Translations under genes and position numbers: made by a program
Source of the DNA: Hoeflea sp.
GTDB taxonomy: Bacteria > Pseudomonadota > Alphaproteobacteria > Rhizobiales > Rhizobiaceae
DNA: 64,000 bases
NCBI RefSeq assembly: GCF_014359905.1
Contig: NZ_JACIYP010000002.1
Coordinates: 62,001-126,000, forward strand
Direction of reading: 5' to 3'
Notes under the pieces: generated by a model
Database searches by the model: none
What the model was told of the DNA's origin: nothing
The model's input: only the letters and a program-made list of their open reading frames with translations
Shown here: positions 1 to 8,092 of the stretch, piece after piece
Layout: each line of letters begins with the position of its first letter
Numbering within the stretch: position 1 is the stretch's first letter

Positions 1-1141
1 ACCGGTCCATGAAGGCCTCGCCCGCCGCGAGCTGGTCGAGCGACAGGAACTCGTCGGGCTGGTGCGCCTGGGCAATGTCGCCGGGCCCGCAGACCACGGT
101 GGAATAGCCGCGGGTCTGGAACTGGCTGCCTTCGGTGCCGTAGCTGACCACATGCCGGCCGTTGTCGCCGGTCAGGCGGCGCGCCAGGGTTTCCGCCGCA
201 CCGTCTTTTTCCGGCGCCAGCGCCGGCAGCGCGAAGCCGGGATTGAGATCGATGCCGGTGTCGGGATGGATCTTCTGCATCTCGGCGGTAAGTTCCGCGG
301 CCTTGGCCTCCAGCGCCCGGGCCCAGTCGTCCGGGCTTTCGCCGGGCACGAACCGGAACTCCATCAGGAACCGGCAATCCTTGGCGGTGATGTTGTGGGC
401 GGTGCCGCCCTCGATCCTGCCGACATGCAGCGTGGTGTAGGCCGGGTCGAAGGGGCTTGCGAGCTCGGACGGCGTCCGCGCGGCGTTTTCGGCATTGCGC
501 TGGTTGGCCCAGTCGATCAGCTTCGCCGCCTGCATGATGGCGCTGACGCCGTAGGGCAGCAGCGAGGAATGGACCTCGAAGCCGCGCACGTGAACATTGT
601 AGGCGAGGCCGCCCTTGTGCCCGGTCACCACCCGCATCATGGACGGCTCGCCGACGATGACTTCGCGGGCGCGCGGCAGGGCGCCAAGCATGGCCTCGAC
701 CAGATCGACGACAGCGGCGCAGCCCACTTCCTCGTCAAAGGACAGCGCCAGTTGCAGCGGACGCTTGAGCGGACGTGTGGACGCACGCGCCATCGCCATA
801 AGGGCCAGCGCGTCAAAGCCCTTCATGTCGCAGGCGCCGCGCCCATAGAGTTTGCCGTCGCGCTCGGTCAGGGTCCAGGGATCGGTTGTCCAGGCCTGCC
901 CCGCCACCGGCACCACGTCGGTATGGCCCGACAGGATCACGCCGCCGTCAATGGCGGGACCGGTCTGCGCATAGAGATGGGCCTTCCTTCCGCAGGGGCT
1001 CATGACCCGGTCCGACGCAATTCCGAACTCCGCAAGATAGGATTCGACCCACTCCACCAACGGCAGATTGCTGTCGCTGCTGACGGTTGGGAAGGAAATC
1101 AGTTTTGCCAGCATCTCTTGAGAATTAGAATTATTTTCCAC
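1..1141 (-). CDS. argE: Acetylornithine deacetylase-like M20 peptidase (3' end cut off by the window)
   Basis: Metal-dependent amidohydrolase of the ArgE/DapE (M20) family, expected to remove the acetyl group from N-acetylornithine in the cytoplasm. Visible residues include the metal-site motif SGHTDVVPV, followed by GRGACDMKGF with the second metal ligand region, and near the window edge the family C-terminal motif AHQPDEF. Only the last few residues lie outside the window. A GTG at 1141 directly follows an in-frame TAA and has a GGGG run about 8 bases upstream. The first ATG, at 1114, would drop nine residues. I prefer the GTG because the family usually has a few residues before the EMLA-type helix. 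The gene diverges from the peptide importer at 1400, so a role in using imported peptides or acylated amino acids is possible but only inferred. Confidence 0.85.
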   Translation of the reverse strand, partial: MENNSNSQEMLAKLISFPTVSSDSNLPLVEWVESYLAEFGIASDRVMSPCGRKAHLYAQTGPAIDGGVILSGHTDVVPVAGQAWTTDPWTLTERDGKLYGRGACDMKGFDALALMAMARASTRPLKRPLQLALSFDEEVGCAAVVDLVEAMLGALPRAREVIVGEPSMMRVVTGHKGGLAYNVHVRGFEVHSSLLPYGVSAIMQAAKLIDWANQRNAENAARTPSELASPFDPAYTTLHVGRIEGGTAHNITAKDCRFLMEFRFVPGESPDDWARALEAKAAELTAEMQKIHPDTGIDLNPGFALPALAPEKDGAAETLARRLTGDNGRHVVSYGTEGSQFQTRGYSTVVCGPGDIAQAHQPDEFLSLDQLAAGEAFMDR

Positions 1142-1296
1142 TTAACGACCCCAAAAAGGGTTCAGACTTCGATCTGACCCTGATTTCCACAGCTCTGCTC
1201 ACGCGAAAACTTCCTCATGGAAGCCGGATTGGCGGGAAATTTCCTGTCTCGCCGCAGCCGGCTCGAACACTTATCATGCAATTTCGAAAACCCCAC

Positions 1297-1322
1297 TGGT
1301 CAACCGTGAGAAAATTGGTCAA
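1297..1322. promoter_or_regulatory. Direct repeat of TGGTCAA, possible operator
   Basis: Two copies of TGGTCAA begin at 1297 and 1316, 19 bases apart, about 80-100 bases before the first gene of the peptide importer. TGGT-containing half-sites are common for GntR-type repressors, but no such regulator gene is in view. Tentative. Confidence 0.25.
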
Positions 1323-1399
1323 TAGTATGGGCCACCGGCTGATCGAAAGATCGGACCGGCAACAAAAATAACGGGAAAACATCTCCCGAGGGGTACAGT

Positions 1400-2419
1400 A
1401 TGCCAGACACGGCCTTGCCAATTCTGGATGTTAGAGGGCTTAAAACGGTTTTCCGCACCCGCGGCGGCGAAGTGCACGCGGTCAACTCCGTAGACTTCCA
1501 CCTGCGTCCCGGCGAACTGCTCGGCGTGGTGGGGGAAAGCGGTTCGGGGAAATCCGTGACCATGATGTCACTGTTGCGGCTGTTGCCGTCTCCGCCGGCG
1601 GAGATGCGTGACGGCTCGGTGATGTTTGACGGTCAGGACCTGCTCAAGATCAGCTCGGAGGAGCTGCGCCAGGTGCGTGGCTCCCGGATCGGGTTCATCT
1701 CCCAGGACCCGATGACATCGCTCAATCCGGTCTACACGGTGGGCTTCCAGCTGGCCGAGCCGCTGCGTGCGCATCTCGGCATGTCCAAGGCCGAGGCCCG
1801 GGCACGGTCGGTCGAGCTTCTCAAGCTTGTGGGCATTTCCGATCCGGAACGGCGGTTGAAGGACTATCCGCACCAGTTCTCCGGCGGCATGCGCCAGCGT
1901 GTGATGATTGCCATTGCGCTGGCTTGCGATCCCAAGGTGCTGATCGCGGATGAGCCGACAACCGCGCTCGACGTGACCATTCAGGCACAGATCATCGAAC
2001 TGGTGAAGGACCTGCGCAAAAAGCTCGGCATGGCGATCATCTGGATCACCCACGATCTTGGCGTGATCGCCGGGATCGCCGACCGGGTGATGGTGATGTA
2101 TGCCGGGCAGGTGGTCGAGGAAGGCCCGGTGGGCGAAATTTTCCGCGATCCGCAGCATCCCTATACCCAGGCGCTTCTCAAGACCGTGCCGGCCGTGCGG
2201 GGACCGCGCGCCGAGCGGCTTCAGGTGATCGAAGGCCAGCCCCCGATCATGCATGATGCGCCCGATGCCTGCTCTTTCCGCAACCGCTGCCAGTACGCAT
2301 TCGACCGCTGCGCGGAGGCAAATCCAGCGCTCACGCCGGTTCATGTACCGGGCCACCGCGCCGCCTGCTTCCTGCTCGACACGGCCGCAACAAAAGAGCC
2401 GGAGGCTGTCGATGGCTGA
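1400..2419 (+). CDS. Peptide ABC importer, ATP-binding protein (DppD/OppD type)
   Basis: One of the two ATPases that power a dipeptide/oligopeptide-type importer at the inner membrane. Walker A GESGSGKS lies at residues 45-52, the signature SGGMRQ at 161-166 and Walker B LIADEP at 181-186. The C-terminus carries the cysteine-containing oligopeptide-transporter extension (CSFRNRC...C) typical of DppD/OppD. At 339 residues it has the usual length. The ATG at 1400 is preceded by GAGGGG at good spacing. The next ATPase gene overlaps it by 8 bases (ATGGCTGA), so the two are translationally coupled. The gene order ATPase-ATPase-binding protein-permease-permease is complete. The true substrate (peptide, opine or other) cannot be read from the sequence. 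Confidence 0.93.
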   Translation: MPDTALPILDVRGLKTVFRTRGGEVHAVNSVDFHLRPGELLGVVGESGSGKSVTMMSLLRLLPSPPAEMRDGSVMFDGQDLLKISSEELRQVRGSRIGFISQDPMTSLNPVYTVGFQLAEPLRAHLGMSKAEARARSVELLKLVGISDPERRLKDYPHQFSGGMRQRVMIAIALACDPKVLIADEPTTALDVTIQAQIIELVKDLRKKLGMAIIWITHDLGVIAGIADRVMVMYAGQVVEEGPVGEIFRDPQHPYTQALLKTVPAVRGPRAERLQVIEGQPPIMHDAPDACSFRNRCQYAFDRCAEANPALTPVHVPGHRAACFLLDTAATKEPEAVDG

Positions 2420-3461
2420 CGTTCAACCCGGAACCGAAGCCCAGGCCCCTCTCGTCAAGGTTCGGGACCTCAAGATGTATTTCCCGATCCATTCGGGCCT
2501 GTTCCGGTCGCATACCGGCGACATCAAGGCGGTGGATGGCATCAGCTTCGACATCATGCCCGGCGAAACTCTTGGGCTGGTCGGGGAATCGGGCTGCGGC
2601 AAATCCACCGTCGGACGCTCGATCCTGCGGCTCTATGACGTGACCGGCGGCACCGTCGAAATCAACGGTTTCGAAATTGCCCATGTCGACCGCGACAGCC
2701 TGCGCTCGAAACGGCCGATGATGCAGATGATCTTCCAGGATCCGCAGGCCAGCCTCAATCCGCGCATGACGGTCGCCAGCATCATCGGCGAACCGCTTGA
2801 CGAGCACATGAAGCTGACGGCGGACGAACGTCTGGCGCGGATCTACGAGCTGATGGATTGGGTCGGGCTCAATCGCGAATTCGCCAAGCGCTATCCGCAC
2901 GAGTTTTCCGGCGGGCAACGCCAACGCATCGGCATCGCCCGGGCGCTGGCTCTCAATCCGAAATTCATTGTCTGCGACGAGCCGATTGCAGCACTCGATG
3001 TGTCGATCCAGGCGCAGGTGGTCAATCTGCTCGAAGAGCTGCAGAACCGGCTAAACCTCACTTACCTCTTCATCAGCCATGATTTGTCGATGGTGCGCCA
3101 TATCGCCGATCGCGTCGCGGTCATGTATCTCGGCCGGATTGTCGAAATCGCCTCGCGCGAGACCTTGTTCGCCGATCCGCTGCACCCCTACACTCAGGCG
3201 CTGCTCTCGGCGGTGCCGGAGCCGGATCCAGACTCGGAGCGAAACCGCAAACCGATCGTGCTGCAGGGCGATGTGCCCTCCCCGGCCAACCCTCCCAAAG
3301 GCTGCAATTTTTCCACCCGGTGCCCCAAAGTCATGGGGGTCTGCAGGCAGATCGAGCCGGGTGTCTATGACTTCGGAGAAGGAAGACAGGTGGCCTGCCA
3401 TCTGTATTCAGAAAACATGACAACGACCGCGGAGCCAACCGCAGGCGAAAGAACAAACTGA
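2412..3461 (+). CDS. Peptide ABC importer, ATP-binding protein (DppF/OppF type)
   Basis: Second ATPase of the peptide importer and partner of the preceding DppD-like subunit. The start chosen is the ATG at 2412 inside the end of the upstream gene, giving 349 residues beginning MADVQPG. A longer in-frame extension exists but lies wholly within the upstream coding region. Walker [10 protein letters not shown] is at residues 58-66; the signature FSGGQRQR and Walker B VCDEP follow. The C-terminus has the oligopeptide-transporter cysteine motif (CNFSTRCP). The binding-protein gene begins 23 bases downstream, behind an AAGGAG ribosome site. Confidence 0.93.
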   Translation: MADVQPGTEAQAPLVKVRDLKMYFPIHSGLFRSHTGDIKAVDGISFDIMPGETLGLVGESGCGKSTVGRSILRLYDVTGGTVEINGFEIAHVDRDSLRSKRPMMQMIFQDPQASLNPRMTVASIIGEPLDEHMKLTADERLARIYELMDWVGLNREFAKRYPHEFSGGQRQRIGIARALALNPKFIVCDEPIAALDVSIQAQVVNLLEELQNRLNLTYLFISHDLSMVRHIADRVAVMYLGRIVEIASRETLFADPLHPYTQALLSAVPEPDPDSERNRKPIVLQGDVPSPANPPKGCNFSTRCPKVMGVCRQIEPGVYDFGEGRQVACHLYSENMTTTAEPTAGERTN

Positions 3462-3484
3462 TAACATTCAACAAGGAGACAGCC

Positions 3485-5185
3485 ATGAAACTGAAAACTA
3501 TCCTGATGGGCGCCGTCGCCGCGATGGCGATTGCACCCGTCGCTCATGCCGAGCGCGGCTCGGACGGCGACGTCAAGATCATATACTGGCAGGCGCCCTC
3601 GATCCTCAATCCGTATCTGTCGGGCGGCACCAAGGACATCGAGGCGTCGTCGCTGATCATCGAGCCTCTGGCGCGCTTTGACCAGACCGGCGCAATGGTG
3701 CCCTACCTCGCCGAGGAGATTCCGACCGTTGAGAACGGCGGTGTTTCCGAAGACCTGACGTCGATCACCTGGAAGCTGAAGGAAGGCCTGCTGTGGTCGG
3801 ACGGAACCCCGGTCACCTCGGCCGACGTCAAGTTCACCGCCGAGTACTGCATGGCGCCGGATGGCGGCTGCGCCCAGAGCGCAAAGTTTGACGGCGTTGC
3901 CAGCATCGATACCCCGGATGAACGCACCATCGTCGTCAACTTCAGCGGACCGAAGCCGGTTCCCTATGCGGCCTTTGTCGGCGCACAGTCGCCGGTTATC
4001 CAGGCAGCGCAGTTCAAGGACTGCCTGGGCGCCAAGGCGCAGGAATGCACCGCGGCCAATTTCGGCCCCATCGGCACCGGCCCCTTCGTCGTCACCGACT
4101 TCAAGCCGAATGACGTGATCACCATGAAGGCCAACGAGAACTATCGCGACCCGGCCAAGCCTGCATTTGCGACACTCACATTCAAGGGTGGCGGCGACGC
4201 TGCCGCGGCCGGCCGCGCCGTGATGGAAACCGGCGAATATGACTACGCCTGGAACCTGCAGCTGGCTCCCGACGTGATCGCCAAGATGGCCGAAGGCGGC
4301 AAGGGCACGCCGGTCTCCGGCTTCGGCACGCTGGTCGAGCGCATCGAGATGAACATGACCGATCCCTCGCCGGACCTGCCCGAAGGCGAGCGCTCGACCG
4401 CCAAGCACCCGCACCCGATCCTGTCGGATTTCAAGGTCCGCAAGGCGCTGTCGATGGCGATCGACCGCGAACTGCTGGTTGAAATCGGCTATGGCCAGGC
4501 CGGCCGCGCCACCTGCAATCTGGTGCCGGCGCCGGAGCTTTTCGCTTCCGACAACACCGAGTGCATTGCGCAGGACGTCGAAGGCGCCAAGGCGCTGCTC
4601 GAGGAAGCCGGCTGGACCGTTGGCGCCGACGGGATCCGCGAAAAGGACGGCAAGAAGCTGTCTCTTCTCTTCCAGTCTTCAACCAACGCCGTGCGTCAGG
4701 ACTTCCAGGCCCTGATCAAGCAGTGGTGGTCGGATGTCGGCGTCCAAACCGAACTCAAGAACATTGACGGTTCGGTGTTCTTCGGTGGCGACCCGGCCTC
4801 CCCGGACACCTTCCAGAAGTTTTATGCGGACGTGGAAATGTACGCCAACAACTTCGACGGCACTGATCCGGAGCAGTATCTCGGCCAGTACACCTGCGAA
4901 AAGGCCCCGCGGCCCGAAACGCAGTGGCAGGGCGAAAACATCAACCGCTTCTGCGACCCGGCCTATGACGAACTGGTCGCGGAACTCGGCAAGACCGGCG
5001 AAATCACCAAGCGCGCCGAAATTGCCAAGAAGCTCAACGACATGATTACCAAGGACACGATGACCATCGTGCCGCTGGTCGATCGCGGCCGGGTGTCAGC
5101 CCACTCCACCAGCCTCGGTGGCGTTGTGCTCAACACGTGGGATTCCGAACTCTGGAATGTCGCGGACTGGCACCGCATCAAGTAA
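3485..5185 (+). CDS. Periplasmic solute-binding protein, family 5 (peptide importer)
   Basis: Periplasmic receptor that captures the substrate and delivers it to the permeases encoded downstream. It has a clear signal peptide (MKLKTILMGAVAAMAIAP..AHA) and the family 5 layout of DppA/OppA-type proteins: an early LNPYL segment, LWSDGTPVTSADVKFT, and the hinge-region GTGPFVVTDFKPND. At 566 residues it fits the family. It is preceded by an AAGGAG ribosome site and followed by a 12-bp stem-loop before the permease genes, which fits higher expression of this component. Several cysteines in the mature part may form disulfides. The ligand is unknown. Confidence 0.9.
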   Translation: MKLKTILMGAVAAMAIAPVAHAERGSDGDVKIIYWQAPSILNPYLSGGTKDIEASSLIIEPLARFDQTGAMVPYLAEEIPTVENGGVSEDLTSITWKLKEGLLWSDGTPVTSADVKFTAEYCMAPDGGCAQSAKFDGVASIDTPDERTIVVNFSGPKPVPYAAFVGAQSPVIQAAQFKDCLGAKAQECTAANFGPIGTGPFVVTDFKPNDVITMKANENYRDPAKPAFATLTFKGGGDAAAAGRAVMETGEYDYAWNLQLAPDVIAKMAEGGKGTPVSGFGTLVERIEMNMTDPSPDLPEGERSTAKHPHPILSDFKVRKALSMAIDRELLVEIGYGQAGRATCNLVPAPELFASDNTECIAQDVEGAKALLEEAGWTVGADGIREKDGKKLSLLFQSSTNAVRQDFQALIKQWWSDVGVQTELKNIDGSVFFGGDPASPDTFQKFYADVEMYANNFDGTDPEQYLGQYTCEKAPRPETQWQGENINRFCDPAYDELVAELGKTGEITKRAEIAKKLNDMITKDTMTIVPLVDRGRVSAHSTSLGGVVLNTWDSELWNVADWHRIK

Positions 5186-5196
5186 CGCAGAAACCG

Positions 5197-5224
5197 GAAG
5201 GGCTCCGCTCACGCGGGGTCCTTC
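5197..5224 (+). promoter_or_regulatory. Intercistronic stem-loop after the peptide-binding protein gene
   Basis: Starting 12 bases after the stop codon, bases 5197-5208 pair with 5213-5224 (12 pairs including two G-U), closed by the loop TCAC. No T-run follows, so this looks like an mRNA-stabilising or partly terminating hairpin within the operon and not a full terminator. Confidence 0.6.
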
Positions 5225-5273
5225 ACCTTGCTGCGATTTTTCTGCGCCACACTGCTGAACCGAGGCGTCGCCC

Positions 5274-6281
5274 ATGCTGACCTTTTTTATCCGACGGTTA
5301 TTGACGGCGATCCCGACGCTTGTGCTCATCAGTCTGATCATCTTTCTGCTGCTCGATCTTGCGCCGGGCGACCCGCTCGCTGACCAGCCGCTCAGCATTC
5401 CGCCGGAAGTGCGCCAGAGGATGCGCGATGCGCTCGGCCTCGATTCACCGGCCTATGTGCGCTACCTGCTCTGGGCCAAGCAGTTCTTCTGGGTCGAGCC
5501 GCTCTACTTCCTTGATTGGCTGGTGGGAACCAATTTTGCCGACGGCATGCAGCGCATCGTCTCCTGGCAGTTTCGCGCGCCGGTGTTCGACATCATTATC
5601 CAGCGCGTTCCGCAGACGCTGTGGGTGGTGGGTCTCGCCTATCTTGTGGGTGTGATGATCGCGCTGCCGATCGGCATCATTTCGGCCTACAAGCAATATT
5701 CATGGTTTGACCAGGTCGGGACCTTCGTCTCGATGATCGGATTCTCCGTGCCTCCGTTCTTTTCGGGCGTGCTGATGATCGTGTTCTTCGCGATCATGCT
5801 TCCGTGGTTCCCCTCGATCTATGACACCACACTGGTGGTCAATGACTTCGAGAGTTTCGGCCAGCAGGTGCGGCAGATGGCGCTGCCGGTCATGGTGCTG
5901 GCGCTGCAGACCACCGCGCAGCTGTCGCGCTTCATGCGCGCCTCGATGCTCGACAACCTCAACCATGATTATGTCCGCACCGCTCGTGCCAAGGGCATGA
6001 CCGAGAAGGTGGTGGTGCTGGTGCATGTGCTGCGCAATTCGATGATCCCGGTCGTCACCGTGATCGCGCTCGGGATTCCGTCGATCTTCGGCGGCGCCAT
6101 CATCACCGAGCAGATCTTCAAGGTGAACGGCCTCGGGCAACTGCTGATCACGGCGATCTACGCCAACGACCTGCCGATGGTGCAGACGCTGGCCTTCATC
6201 TTCGCCGTGCTGATCGTGGCCTGCAACCTTATCGCCGACATGCTCTACGGCCTGCTTGATCCGAGGATCCGCTATGACTGA
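5274..6281 (+). CDS. Peptide ABC importer permease (DppB type)
   Basis: First inner-membrane permease of the importer, 335 residues. It has the N-terminal helix typical of DppB (FFIRRLLTAIPTLVLISLII), five or six hydrophobic segments, and near the C-terminus the permease loop that contacts the ATPase (DYVRTARAKGMTEKVV). The ATG at 5274 is preceded by GAGGCG. It overlaps the next permease by 8 bases (ATGACTGA), so the two permeases are made together, as expected for a heterodimer. Confidence 0.92.
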   Translation: MLTFFIRRLLTAIPTLVLISLIIFLLLDLAPGDPLADQPLSIPPEVRQRMRDALGLDSPAYVRYLLWAKQFFWVEPLYFLDWLVGTNFADGMQRIVSWQFRAPVFDIIIQRVPQTLWVVGLAYLVGVMIALPIGIISAYKQYSWFDQVGTFVSMIGFSVPPFFSGVLMIVFFAIMLPWFPSIYDTTLVVNDFESFGQQVRQMALPVMVLALQTTAQLSRFMRASMLDNLNHDYVRTARAKGMTEKVVVLVHVLRNSMIPVVTVIALGIPSIFGGAIITEQIFKVNGLGQLLITAIYANDLPMVQTLAFIFAVLIVACNLIADMLYGLLDPRIRYD

Positions 6282-7197
6282 TGCCCCTGTCGCCGTCGCC
6301 ACGGCAAAGCCCGACACGTCCGGCCGCTCGCAATGGTGGGATGTCTGGGACCAGTTCAAGACCCACAAGGGAGCCCTGTTCGGCGCCGCGGTGTTTATCT
6401 TCATAGTGCTGTCGGTGACCATCGGGCCGCTGCTGTGGCCGCTCGAGCCGACCTTCATCGATATCCGCGCCCGCAACATCGGCCCGTCCATGGCCCATCC
6501 CTTCGGCACCGACCAGTTGGGCCGTGACATTCTCGCCCGGATGATGGCGGGCGGCCAGGTGTCAATTGCGGTGGGCCTCACGGCAATGCTGATCAGCGTG
6601 GTGCTGGGCGCCTTCATCGGCGTCGTCGCGGGCTTCTTCCCGCGGCTTGACGGTTTGCTGATGGGGCTTACAAACCTGTTTCTCGCCCTGCCCCTGCTGC
6701 CGCTGCTGCTGGTCATGGTGATGCTGTTCCGCGAAACGCTGGCGCGCAGCTTCGGCCCGGAAATGGGCACCTTCATCCTGATCGTCTCGGCGATCGGCAT
6801 CACCAGCTGGATGCAGACTGCGCGCATTGTCCGCGGCGAGGTGCTGGCGCTCAAGGAACGGGAATTCGTGCTGGCGGCCAGGTCGATCGGCACCCCCTCG
6901 CGGCGCATGATCATTCGGCACATCCTGCCCAACGTGCTCTCCCCGATCATGGTTTCGGCAACGCTCGGGATTGCAACCGCAATCATCACCGAATCCGCGC
7001 TGTCGTTTCTGGGTCTCGGTTTTCCGCCGGATTTCCCGACCTGGGGGCGGCTGCTGTTTGATGCGATCGATTATCTGCAGCAGTATCCGGAGCGGGTGTT
7101 CTGGCCGGGCCTGGCTATTTCGCTCACGGTGCTCAGCGTCAATTACATCGGCGACGGCCTGCGCGACGCGCTCGATCCCCGCATCCGCGGCCGCTGA
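6274..7197 (+). CDS. Peptide ABC importer permease (DppC type)
   Basis: Second permease of the importer. The start chosen is the ATG at 6274, giving 307 residues (MTDAPVAVA...). The protein has a cytoplasmic N-terminus with the DppC-type segment WWDVWDQFKTHKGALFG, the GTDQLGRDILARM motif that begins the permease core, and the EAA-like loop EFVLAARSIGTPSRRMI. It is the last gene of the operon; the minus-strand transglutaminase gene ends at the very next base, and no obvious terminator hairpin separates the convergent genes. Confidence 0.92.
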   Translation: MTDAPVAVATAKPDTSGRSQWWDVWDQFKTHKGALFGAAVFIFIVLSVTIGPLLWPLEPTFIDIRARNIGPSMAHPFGTDQLGRDILARMMAGGQVSIAVGLTAMLISVVLGAFIGVVAGFFPRLDGLLMGLTNLFLALPLLPLLLVMVMLFRETLARSFGPEMGTFILIVSAIGITSWMQTARIVRGEVLALKEREFVLAARSIGTPSRRMIIRHILPNVLSPIMVSATLGIATAIITESALSFLGLGFPPDFPTWGRLLFDAIDYLQQYPERVFWPGLAISLTVLSVNYIGDGLRDALDPRIRGR

Positions 7198-8088
7198 TCA
7201 GGCACCGGTTTCGTTGACCGGAACCACATCCACATATTGATCGGTGGTCTGTCCGCCGGCTATGCGCATGGCGCCGCGCACCGGCGCGAGGTCGGCGTAA
7301 TCGCGGCCATAAGCCACCACGATATGGCCGTCTCCTGCAAAGACGGCATTGGTCGGATCGAACTCCACCCACCCGGTTTCCTTGCCGCACCAGGCCGAGA
7401 CCCAGGCATGCATGGCGTCCGCACCTTCAAGCCGCTCCTGGCCCGGCGGCGGCAGGGTGCGCAGATAACCGCTGACATAGCCCGCGGGAATGCCGAGGCT
7501 CCTGAGCGCGATGATCATGATGTGGGTAAAATCCTGGCAGACCCCATGGCGCGCGGCAAAAGCCTCGGCGGCCGGCGTGTTCACGGTTGTGGCCTCGGCG
7601 TCGAACCGCATTTCCCTGTGCAGCGCCAATCCGAGATCCGCGACAAACTCCGCCACCTGGCGGCCCGGCTGCAGATGAGACCGCGCCCAGAGGGCAATGT
7701 CCCTGACGGGCTCTGCATAGGGAGAGGCTGCGAGAAAATGCAAGGGAGACCGCGGGCCGAGGTCCGTTTCTGCAGTGAGCACCTTGGCGAGCCCGGCAAG
7801 GTCCGGCGTCGGCAATCCGGGTGCTGCGCTGCCGGTCACCTCGACCCTGGCCTTGAGAACGATGGTGATGTCGCTGTGAGGCTCGGTGAAGGCCAGTTCG
7901 GTCAGATCATTTCCGAAGAAATCCCGGCGGTCCTGGCGCATGGCCGGTTTGGGCTCGATCTGGATGCTGCCCGCAATCACCCGCTGCCGGCCCTCGATCG
8001 CGAGCGGCATCACGTGCAGGATCTGGCGCGCGCCGGCGGCCGGGCTTTCGTAGATGTAATCGATGGTCAGCTTGATATCGTAGCGCAT
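7198..8088 (-). CDS. Transglutaminase-like cysteine protein
   Basis: Member of the bacterial transglutaminase-like superfamily (papain-fold cysteine enzymes that form or cut amide bonds). The catalytic triad is visible as Cys in GVCQDF, His in MHAWVS and Asp in EFDPTN. An N-terminal beta-rich domain (MRYDIKLTIDYIY...) precedes the catalytic core, as in similar proteins linked to alpha-E and ATP-grasp genes. I chose the ATG at 8088, four bases after the stop of the upstream gene, because the family begins with MRYDI. An in-frame ATG at 8121 would add 11 residues that overlap the upstream gene. It is the last gene of a three-gene minus-strand cluster. Substrate and product are unknown. Confidence 0.85.
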   Translation of the reverse strand: MRYDIKLTIDYIYESPAAGARQILHVMPLAIEGRQRVIAGSIQIEPKPAMRQDRRDFFGNDLTELAFTEPHSDITIVLKARVEVTGSAAPGLPTPDLAGLAKVLTAETDLGPRSPLHFLAASPYAEPVRDIALWARSHLQPGRQVAEFVADLGLALHREMRFDAEATTVNTPAAEAFAARHGVCQDFTHIMIIALRSLGIPAGYVSGYLRTLPPPGQERLEGADAMHAWVSAWCGKETGWVEFDPTNAVFAGDGHIVVAYGRDYADLAPVRGAMRIAGGQTTDQYVDVVPVNETGA

Positions 8089-8092
8089 CACA

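Noticed and set aside
1155-1180. Hairpin GGGTTCAGA...TCTGACCC upstream of the argE-like start
   Set aside because: The stem has a bulge and no T-run, and lies on the leader of a gene not fully visible; too weak to call an operator or attenuator.
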